Of a stretch of DNA of 64,000 bases, positions 43,539-50,980 are shown in pieces; position 1 is the stretch's first letter; the number at the start of each line of letters is the position of its first letter. This DNA comes from Pyrinomonadaceae bacterium. GTDB lineage: Bacteria; Acidobacteriota; Blastocatellia; Pyrinomonadales; Pyrinomonadaceae. The position numbers and the translations under genes are program-made. Location of the stretch: NCBI GenBank assembly GCA_026129865.1, contig JAHCHG010000001.1, positions 1 through 64,000 on the forward strand, given 5' to 3'. Under the pieces are notes generated by a model. The model had not been told where the DNA came from and made no database searches. It saw only the letters and a list, made by a program, of their open reading frames with translations.

Positions 43539-46526
43539 TTACTTAGACAAATCTATTGAAATTTTTACCGTCGTCCCCTTACCTTTTACCGAATTTATCG
43601 AAAATGTTCCGTCGAGCGATCTCGCTCTTTCCTTCAAACCGATCAAACCCAGACTGCTGCCGTTTGAAGACTTAACCTTTTCCGTATTGAAGCCGACTCC
43701 GTTATCTTTGATCGTGATCAAAACATGTGTTCGTGTTCGCTCGACTTCGACAAAAGCATTTGCAGCGTTGGAATGTTTGATAATGTTGTTTACCGATTCC
43801 TGTACTATTCGATAAATATTTATCTCATCGGTTTCGGAAAACAAATCATCGATCGGGTCAATGTTGCTTTCGATCTCGACCACGCCCGAAACCTTTTCGA
43901 GCATTATTTTAAGTGCTTTGGTCAAGCCCACTTTATCGAGCAGCATTGGACGCAGACCATCTGTGATCTCGCGGACTTGCTGCAATGTGTGCGATGTCGT
44001 TTCGGAAATATTTTCGAGTTCCTTTTTCAGACGTACCTGGTCTTTGCTGTTCTTTTGTGCAAGATAAACGCGGTTTTTTATGACGATCAGATCCTGTCCG
44101 AGTCCGTCGTGGAGTTCCGCGGCGAGATGTTTTCTTTCCGCTTCCTGCGAGGCGATCAGTTTTCTCGAATATTCCGATTTGGCAACAGCGATATTTTTCA
44201 AATACGAGAAGCGTTTGTAAACGATCAATGAAACTAAACCGACAGCCGCCAAAATTGAAAAAATCAAAAACCACCACGTTTCATAATAATGCGGAAGTTT
44301 AATAATTTTCAGTTTCTTTCCTTCCATATTCCAAACGCCGTCGCGGTTTGCGGCGATGACTTGGAATGTATATTCTCCCGGCGGAATATTGTTGTAAAAA
44401 GCCGTCCGACGCGTTTCGGCTTCGTTCCAATCTTCTTCCAATCCTTCAAGTCTGTAACGGAATTTCACAAGCGAAGCGCTTGCAAAGCTCAAACCGGTGT
44501 AGTTTATCTCCAAATTCTCCTGACCTGCTTCGAACTTTATCTCGCCGTTGTATTTGCCGATATTTTCGCTGTCAATCAAGATCTCTTCGATGTGAACGGT
44601 CGGCGGCTGAGAATTTATCGTTAACTCATTGGGCTTGACGACCGCCGCGCCGTGTTGTGTCGGAAACCAAAGTTCGCCGTTGCTGCGCTTGATACCTGCT
44701 GGCTGTTTTCCGCCGTTTCCTTCAATATTGAGCAAACCGTCTTTTTTGTTATAGCCGACGCTTTCAACCCGTTTAATTTTCCCGTCGGCAAAATCATTGA
44801 GTTCAGATTTTTTGATGCGGTAGATCCCGTTGTTCGAATTTATCCAAAACCAGCCGTTATCGTCTTCTAAAGTGCAAAAAACATTTCCGTTGAACATTCC
44901 GTCCGCTTCGCCGATGCGTTTAAATTTTCCGTCCTTGTAGCGGATCAACCCCGTATCATAAGTACCGATCCACAAAACATTTTCACTATCTAAATACAAA
45001 CTTCTAACATGATCTTTGTCCAAATCGTCCTGAACGGTAAAAGCGGTAAATTTGCCTTTGTCATAAATTGCCAAACCGCCTCGCGTGCCGATCCATATTT
45101 TTCCGTGGGGAGTTTTTTGGAAAGCAGTTATAAAATTATCGGGTAATCCGTCTTGAGTAGTGAGTTTAATAAACTCTTTATTTTTGTAACGCAGTAATCC
45201 TGTTTCCGTGCCGAACAACATATTACCTTCGTCATCTTCCGTAATTGCCAGGACTGTAAAGCCGGTTTTTCCAAGAACATCATCTAACTCCCGCAACCGT
45301 TCGCCTTCAAAATACCGGACGCCGGCAACTTCTCCGAACCATATTCGCCCGTCGGTGTCTTCATAAATCGAAGTAGGTGACAGCAGAAGTAAAGGGAAAT
45401 TAAAAACTTTGAAATCGTTATTTTTATCAAATTTGACAATATTTTCGTGCCAGATCCCAACCCAAACATTTTGTTTGCTGTCTTCAAAGATCGGATATAC
45501 ATTCTCATCTTTCGTTCCCCAATCTTTTTTGGAGAAAACCCGAAATACCTGCGGAGTTAGATAAGCCAATCCGCCTTGAGCTCCACCGGTCCAAATTCCG
45601 CCGTTACGATCGACAAAAATATCGCCAATTTGATCATCTAACAAACCATTTTCCTTCGTAAACTTTTGGGCTTTTGAAATGTCAATCGTTTCCGCATCAA
45701 CATCCGCTGCGTTAACCTTTATCAACCCGTCTTCTTCGCCCAGCCAGAGATTTCCTTCGCGGTCTTCGGCAAATGTTACGAAAGAACCATCGCTCTTGTA
45801 TCTCTGCATTTTACCCCGACGTTTGCGATAAAAAATTTGCGGTAGGATCCTAATCCAAAAGTTTCCAAACCGGTCATCGTAAATTATGGGAGAAAAGCCC
45901 GGGTATAGTTTTCCGACATCAAAATATTCGACCTGTTCGCCCACGACCCGGCGAAGCGACTCATCGTCTTTCAGCCAGATACCGCCAAATTTATCACTGT
46001 AAACAATGTAACTTCCGGGTGTATCGGACAGAATATCGAATTTTACAAATTGTCCGTTTTCATAGCGGAAATGTCCGGGGTCGATCGTAAAGATCAATCT
46101 GCCATTTGCATCGAGGAAGAGAAAACTCCCTTTGATCCTATTTGCTGCACCGTAAATGTCTTCGTAGGTCGTAAATTCACCCTTCTCATATTTGACCAAA
46201 CGGAAAGTGTCCGACAAAAACCACAAACGCCCTTCGCCGTCTTTTTTAACCTGTATAAAACGACTCTGTTTTAATTCCTTTGTGTTTGATTTATTGAAAA
46301 CTTTGAACCGAACACCATCAAAACGAAAGATTCCGCCAGTCGTCACGCCCCAAATATAACCGTCGTCAGATTGCTCGATGCCGTTTACAGAATTCTGCGG
46401 CAAGCCGTCGTCTGTCGTCCAGGTATCAAAACGGTATTGACCCGCTGCAAGTCCATAAAAAAAGAGCAAGGAAAACCCACATACGAAAATTCGCAGTATT
46501 TTTCTCGCTCTATATGTCTTTGCCAT
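43539..46526 (-). CDS. Propeller-sensor histidine kinase (module copy 1)
   Basis: 995 residues: signal peptide/anchor at about 10-28, two-component regulator propeller repeats (about 30-650, recurring W.T..GL..N and G.IW.GT motifs), a Y_Y_Y domain (about 670-740), one transmembrane helix (about 755-775), a HisKA_3 dimerisation helix with ELHDGLGQ (His near 806), and an HATPase domain (EINIYRIVQES, DNGVGFN, LGLIGLKER). It senses something in the periplasm, in gut and soil bacteria often a polysaccharide fragment, and phosphorylates the LuxR-type regulator. No receiver or AraC domain is fused to it. Paralogue of 50981-53974. Confidence 0.95.
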   Translation of the reverse strand: MAKTYRARKILRIFVCGFSLLFFYGLAAGQYRFDTWTTDDGLPQNSVNGIEQSDDGYIWGVTTGGIFRFDGVRFKVFNKSNTKELKQSRFIQVKKDGEGRLWFLSDTFRLVKYEKGEFTTYEDIYGAANRIKGSFLFLDANGRLIFTIDPGHFRYENGQFVKFDILSDTPGSYIVYSDKFGGIWLKDDESLRRVVGEQVEYFDVGKLYPGFSPIIYDDRFGNFWIRILPQIFYRKRRGKMQRYKSDGSFVTFAEDREGNLWLGEEDGLIKVNAADVDAETIDISKAQKFTKENGLLDDQIGDIFVDRNGGIWTGGAQGGLAYLTPQVFRVFSKKDWGTKDENVYPIFEDSKQNVWVGIWHENIVKFDKNNDFKVFNFPLLLLSPTSIYEDTDGRIWFGEVAGVRYFEGERLRELDDVLGKTGFTVLAITEDDEGNMLFGTETGLLRYKNKEFIKLTTQDGLPDNFITAFQKTPHGKIWIGTRGGLAIYDKGKFTAFTVQDDLDKDHVRSLYLDSENVLWIGTYDTGLIRYKDGKFKRIGEADGMFNGNVFCTLEDDNGWFWINSNNGIYRIKKSELNDFADGKIKRVESVGYNKKDGLLNIEGNGGKQPAGIKRSNGELWFPTQHGAAVVKPNELTINSQPPTVHIEEILIDSENIGKYNGEIKFEAGQENLEINYTGLSFASASLVKFRYRLEGLEEDWNEAETRRTAFYNNIPPGEYTFQVIAANRDGVWNMEGKKLKIIKLPHYYETWWFLIFSILAAVGLVSLIVYKRFSYLKNIAVAKSEYSRKLIASQEAERKHLAAELHDGLGQDLIVIKNRVYLAQKNSKDQVRLKKELENISETTSHTLQQVREITDGLRPMLLDKVGLTKALKIMLEKVSGVVEIESNIDPIDDLFSETDEINIYRIVQESVNNIIKHSNAANAFVEVERTRTHVLITIKDNGVGFNTEKVKSSNGSSLGLIGLKERARSLDGTFSINSVKGKGTTVKISIDLSK

Positions 46527-46841
46527 TGGGACTATATAATGAACGTTTTACGGAATTTTGCAAAAAATCATCATTTTTTCTTCAACCTCAACTAATTGAA
46601 TATGTTTGCTGTTTGCCGGAATATTCGCTATTTCACGAATTCCATCTCTTGAACACAAAGAGATCCTGCAAGTCGAAGCCAACGTGATTGAGCCGGTATG
46701 GTGATTCAGTCCGGAGCTTCCGCTATTCGAAAAATTTTAACGGTGCGCGATGACTATTTTCCTTAATGAACGATAAGATTTCCGTCAGACCCGGAAGAAG
46801 ATGTTCTTGTCAATAAAACACCGGCTTCCGGGTTTTGAGAT
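46527..46841. other. 315-base gap between the two signalling modules
   Basis: This holds the promoter side of kinase 1 and the 3' side of the copy-2 beta-helix gene. The only structure seen is a 9-base inverted repeat, ACCCGGAAG (46789-46797) with CTTCCGGGT (46825-46833), around a long loop and without a T tract on the minus strand; its role is unclear. No gene is supported. Confidence 0.5.
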
Positions 46842-49601
46842 TTACCTGACAAAAGCATTCGGGACCGGGAGATCGTTTGTTGCGCCAAATCCGATCCCGA
46901 CAGAACCTGCCGTTGACCGCAGCAAAAACCAGGTGTTGTTTGACGGGCGGAAGACAGCCGAATCGAATTTGCCGTCGCCGTCATAATCCCCCGGAACTGG
47001 AATGTCGCCAGCTGCTCCGTACGGATACGAATAAAAGGAAGCATCCTCACTCCGCAAAATAAACCATTCGCTCGTAGAAGGTCGGAAAAACGCCACGTCC
47101 GCCTTGCCGTCGCCGGTGTAATCGCCCGGGACCGTTCTATCCGTGCTGACGCCAAAAGTTGCGACGATCACGCCTGCCTGCGAACGGTTCAGCCACCAGG
47201 TTCCGTCCGGACGGAAGATTGCCAGGTCAGCCTTGCCGTCTCCGTCATAATCCGCCGGAACAGGCTTATCGCTTTTTGAACCAAATTGCTGGATCGTAGT
47301 TCCGTTGTCGGAAGATCGAACAATATACCAGTTACCTTCCGACGGACGGAAAATTGCCGGATCGACCTTGCCGTCGCCGTCATAATCAGCCGGAGCGGGA
47401 ATATCTGTCGAATTTCCGAACGGGAAAGAATAGAATGAAGAATCCTCGCTTCGCAGAACGAACCACTCTCCAGATGAAGGTCTGAAAAAAGCGATGTCTG
47501 CCTTGCAGTCGCCGGTATAATCGCCGGGAACGAGTTTGTCCGTCGACGACCCGAACTGCGCCGCGAAATTGCCGTTATCCGACGAACGCAGATACCACCA
47601 TTCACCCGGAGCAGGGCGGAAGATTCCGATGTCGGTCCTTCCGTCGCCATCAAAATCGAACGGAGACTTCAGCGGCGAATTTGAGATCGTAATATTGAGC
47701 GACCAGCCGCCTGCGATCGTGCCTGAATCTTGAGCTGCATCATCCATCACATAGAGTTTCCAATCTCCGTTTGGATTTGTACCTTTGAAAACATCCAAAT
47801 TTGCCGCTTGATTGGTCAAAACTCCGGGACCTGGCGCAGGAAAGTTATCAGTAGTTCCATTATTGGATGGCTGATAAGTTCCGGTCGCCGGATTTGTGTC
47901 GGGTATCGGTGATGCTGCGGCTTGATCGAACGTAAGATTCACACCGCTGACACCGGGACTTTGTCCGGCTGTATCCGACATCAACATCGTTCGTTGACCG
48001 CCGGGACCAACCAGGAGCAGATCAAGGTCGCTGGGGAAAGTATGCGACAACCCATGAACAGTTACGGTAACTTTCGAAATACAACGAAATGTGTCTATTC
48101 CGCCGATCGTAATTGTTGAGGGATATTGCGATGCCGGACCGTTGTCATTTATCGTAATGCCGGAGGAATTTACACCGTTGTAGAATTCCTCTGCCTGCAG
48201 TTCAAATGCACCGATGTCAGCGCCGACCTGGCTGTTCGGAATACCGGTAAAACTATTCGGAATCTCTAGAAAATCATAGATGCGCGGCAAACCTCTTTGA
48301 TCTGTAGCGGTGCCGATATCGGCTCGCCCCGCGTCAATTGCCGGACTTCCGGGAAGCAGAGCATAACTTCTCAATCCTTGAGTATGTAATCTTAGCTGTG
48401 AAATTCTGGGATCGACATTCAGGATATTTCCGCTCGGATCACCAACTATGTTTGTCCCGGCGGAATTTCCGATCAAATTGTAACCTTGCGATGTCAAAGT
48501 TCCGTTGAAATCAGGCGCAGTATTTGTATTGTCCGTATTTTTTGCAATGAGACTATTGAAAACGTTGATCGTCGCGACCCCGAAATAGACCCTAAAACCG
48601 CCGCCGCTGCCGCTTCCACTTTGATCAGAGTCAGAAACATTCTCTGCGATGGTTACGCTGTCGAGGTTGACCGTTCCCCTGGCTCCGATCGCACCACCTC
48701 CGCCTTGGGTTCGATTGAACGAAAAAGTTGAATTCTTAATTGAAAGCGATTCTCCGCTTGCGATCGCTCCTCCTCCATCAACTGAACTGTTTAGAAAAAA
48801 TAGCGATCGGGTAATTGTCGCGTTACCCAAATTCGAAACCGCTCCACCGCTTCCAGTCGCTCCATTAGCGGTATTACTGTTAAAATCCGTATTTGATGCT
48901 GATATTGTTCCACCTAGCGCGTTTGATACGGCTCCGCCATTATTACCGCTATTGCCCTGAAAATTACTATTTAATATTGTTAAGTTCGAACCTGAATTAT
49001 TTTTGACAGCACCGCCGTCGCCAGCTGATTGATTGCTGTTTATTAAACAATTTTCTATTTTGACCGTTCCCCCATTGTTTAATATTGCCGCTCCGCCCGT
49101 ATCTGAATTATCCCGCCCGTTCTGGATAGTTACATTTCTAAACTCAACATTTGCTCCAGGAGCTATTGAAAAAACCCGAACGCTAAATCCGCCGCTGATC
49201 CGTACTCTCACACCGCTTCCCGAAGTCACCACATCATCGGAAGTGATCAGCAAATTTCCGTCGTTTGATATCGATAAGCTTGACGCCAACAGAGTAACGG
49301 CTTGAGGAAAAACGGTCGGTATCAAAAATTGAATAACGCTTGCTTCCCCGTCAGTATTTGCCCTCGTAATTGCGCCTCGCAAATTACAATCATTCGGAGT
49401 GAAAGAATCACAGGTAGAAACGATTGCCTCATCACCAACTCGATCAACGAGGTAGTCTCTGGCGTTTATTGAAACGCCCGTACCGAAAATTAGACAAAAA
49501 GCAATTACCGAAAAGATCTTCGGCAGACCATCAATTCTAAAATGTTTTCCGGTAAAAAATGTACTCAGCCGAGTCTTGTGAATCTTCTTAATTTCTAACA
49601 T
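46842..49601 (-). CDS. Secreted beta-helix protein with P domain and FG-GAP repeats (module copy 2)
   Basis: 919 residues from ATG 49601, preferred over a longer frame because GGAGGAG lies 8 bases upstream. Signal region at about 20-45, a right-handed beta-helix (about 85-450, GGAAILNNG, GGAVKNNSG and GGAISNxx-type turns), a proprotein-convertase P domain (about 465-640, DLDLLLVGPGGQR, NPNGDWKLYVMDD), and six FG-GAP repeats (about 650-919) ending PVPNAFVR. It differs from copy 1 chiefly by the inserted P domain. The last 90 codons are almost identical in DNA to copy 1. Likely a surface or secreted effector. Confidence 0.93.
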   Translation of the reverse strand: MLEIKKIHKTRLSTFFTGKHFRIDGLPKIFSVIAFCLIFGTGVSINARDYLVDRVGDEAIVSTCDSFTPNDCNLRGAITRANTDGEASVIQFLIPTVFPQAVTLLASSLSISNDGNLLITSDDVVTSGSGVRVRISGGFSVRVFSIAPGANVEFRNVTIQNGRDNSDTGGAAILNNGGTVKIENCLINSNQSAGDGGAVKNNSGSNLTILNSNFQGNSGNNGGAVSNALGGTISASNTDFNSNTANGATGSGGAVSNLGNATITRSLFFLNSSVDGGGAIASGESLSIKNSTFSFNRTQGGGGAIGARGTVNLDSVTIAENVSDSDQSGSGSGGGFRVYFGVATINVFNSLIAKNTDNTNTAPDFNGTLTSQGYNLIGNSAGTNIVGDPSGNILNVDPRISQLRLHTQGLRSYALLPGSPAIDAGRADIGTATDQRGLPRIYDFLEIPNSFTGIPNSQVGADIGAFELQAEEFYNGVNSSGITINDNGPASQYPSTITIGGIDTFRCISKVTVTVHGLSHTFPSDLDLLLVGPGGQRTMLMSDTAGQSPGVSGVNLTFDQAAASPIPDTNPATGTYQPSNNGTTDNFPAPGPGVLTNQAANLDVFKGTNPNGDWKLYVMDDAAQDSGTIAGGWSLNITISNSPLKSPFDFDGDGRTDIGIFRPAPGEWWYLRSSDNGNFAAQFGSSTDKLVPGDYTGDCKADIAFFRPSSGEWFVLRSEDSSFYSFPFGNSTDIPAPADYDGDGKVDPAIFRPSEGNWYIVRSSDNGTTIQQFGSKSDKPVPADYDGDGKADLAIFRPDGTWWLNRSQAGVIVATFGVSTDRTVPGDYTGDGKADVAFFRPSTSEWFILRSEDASFYSYPYGAAGDIPVPGDYDGDGKFDSAVFRPSNNTWFLLRSTAGSVGIGFGATNDLPVPNAFVR

Positions 49602-49646
49602 AATCTTTGCTCCTCCGTTTCGATCGCCCAATTCTGCATATTCCCC

Positions 49647-50000
49647 TTAATTTTCAAGATCACCGATCAAAATTGCTTTGAGTTCAAATAAGTTATCCTT
49701 CAAAACAAAATCGCAGGCTCCTGCCTGAAGCGCCTGCTTTTTCAGATCCGCGTCATCATAAGCCGTTACCATGCAAATCTTCGCGTCGGGAAACTGACCG
49801 ATGATCCGGCGTATTGCTGAAATTCCGTTCATTTTCGGCATATTCCAGTCCATCAAAACCCATTCGGGAAGATGTGATCCATAAAGTTCAAAAGCGTCCT
49901 CGCCGTCTCCGCATTCAATCACCCCATCAACCGATTTTGGGAGATGATCCCGCAAAAGTTTGCGGACATTTTGGTTGTCGTCAACAATTAAAACCTTCAT
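49647..50000 (-). CDS. Stand-alone receiver-domain protein (module copy 2)
   Basis: 117 residues, one receiver domain: VDD acidic pair, phospho-acceptor Asp51 (LMDWNMP), VTAYD and VLKDNLFE. No output domain. Paralogue of the receiver at 40793-41155, and in the same position just upstream of the beta-helix gene. It may compete for phosphate from the kinase or act on a protein partner. Confidence 0.92.
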   Translation of the reverse strand: MKVLIVDDNQNVRKLLRDHLPKSVDGVIECGDGEDAFELYGSHLPEWVLMDWNMPKMNGISAIRRIIGQFPDAKICMVTAYDDADLKKQALQAGACDFVLKDNLFELKAILIGDLEN

Positions 50001-50043
50001 TACCCGCCGAATATATGACGGATACTGAAACCCGTAAATACAA

Positions 50044-50072
50044 AGGACTACGCATTTTTTCTACGTAGTCCT
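50044..50072. promoter_or_regulatory. Inverted repeat with CTACGTA core, candidate regulator site (copy 2)
   Basis: AGGACTACG (50044-50052) and CGTAGTCCT (50064-50072) are perfect 9-base arms around 11 bases. It lies between the LuxR regulator and receiver genes, starting 44 bases upstream of the receiver start. It shares the core CTACGTA with the site at 42557-42583 of copy 1. Confidence 0.45.
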
Positions 50073-50102
50073 ACTCATTTTGATTTTGGATTTTAGGGAG
50101 AA

Positions 50103-50759
50103 TTAGAGGAGTTTGGATTTATTCAGAAGCGCAAATTTCAATAAGGAATTGCTTCCTTGAAGGTCTAATTTTCGGGAAATATTGTAACGGTGTCTTTCGA
50201 TAGTTCGCGGGCTGACAAAGAGTTTTTTAGCGATCTCGTTCGTTGTCAGGTTTTCGGCAATTAACTTTAGAACGCGGCGTTCGGCTGTGGTCAGATCGTT
50301 TAAGAGCGGTTTGTCTTCCGACATTTGAATTGCTCTTTTGCTCCGATTTAATAAGAACGAGGTCAGGGCATGGCTCGTATAATGCTGATCTTGAGCGACT
50401 GCATTAATGCATTCGACGATGTCCGTCAAAGCACTATCTTTTAGGACGAACCCTTTAGCTCCGAGATCAATTGCTTCGTTAAAAATATCCTCATCGCTGT
50501 GCATAGTCAGAAAGATCATCTCTGTCGGTAGATCTTTTTTCCGAATCCAACGCGCGACATCAAAGCCGTTCATCCCGGGCATATCAACGTCGAGAATCGC
50601 AATGTTCGGCTGAATTTCCTCGATAAATTTTATCGCTTCCTCTCCGTTCCCCGCTTCGGCAGCAACGGTCAATCTTTTATTCTTTTCGATTGTCTGACGC
50701 AAGCCTTGCCGAACGATCGGATGATCATCGGCAATGATTAAAGAAATGTTATCTGCCAT
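50103..50759 (-). CDS. NarL/LuxR-type response regulator (module copy 2)
   Basis: 218 residues, colinear with the copy-1 regulator: receiver with D11/D12 and Asp57 (ILDVDMP), LuxR helix-turn-helix at about 150-213 (LTTAERRVLKLIAENLTTNEIA, SPRTIERHR). It is 221 bases from the kinase gene. Recognition-helix residues are nearly the same as in copy 1, so the two may bind the same sites. Confidence 0.94.
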   Translation of the reverse strand: MADNISLIIADDHPIVRQGLRQTIEKNKRLTVAAEAGNGEEAIKFIEEIQPNIAILDVDMPGMNGFDVARWIRKKDLPTEMIFLTMHSDEDIFNEAIDLGAKGFVLKDSALTDIVECINAVAQDQHYTSHALTSFLLNRSKRAIQMSEDKPLLNDLTTAERRVLKLIAENLTTNEIAKKLFVSPRTIERHRYNISRKLDLQGSNSLLKFALLNKSKLL

Positions 50760-50785
50760 AATTTACTAGAGGATCTTGACCTGTC

Positions 50786-50960
50786 GTCGATTGCCCGCCG
50801 GCTTCACCTAGCGGTTTATGTTGAAAAAATGTATTCGGCTTTAGGCAAACTTTAGCTAATCCTAAAAAGCAGAAGAATTATTTTATTCAATTTCGGCTAA
50901 AGCCTTTTTATAATTCTAATTCCAGACAACCAGCGGAAGCTAGCGGCAATTCATGAATGC
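50786..50960. repeat. Diverged palindromic repeat between kinase and regulator (copy 2)
   Basis: ATTGCC...GGCTTC...TAGCGG on the left and CAGCGGAAGCTAGCGGCAAT on the right form imperfect complementary ends. Inside are TTCGGCTTTAGG and TTCGGCTAAAGCC, as in the 43328-43525 element. It is a decayed relative in the equivalent position. Boundaries approximate. Confidence 0.55.
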
Positions 50961-50980
50961 AAAATGCCAACGTAATAAAC

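Noticed and set aside
46763-47155. 130-codon minus-strand frame
   Set aside because: Out-of-frame shadow of the FG-GAP repeats of the 46842-49601 gene.
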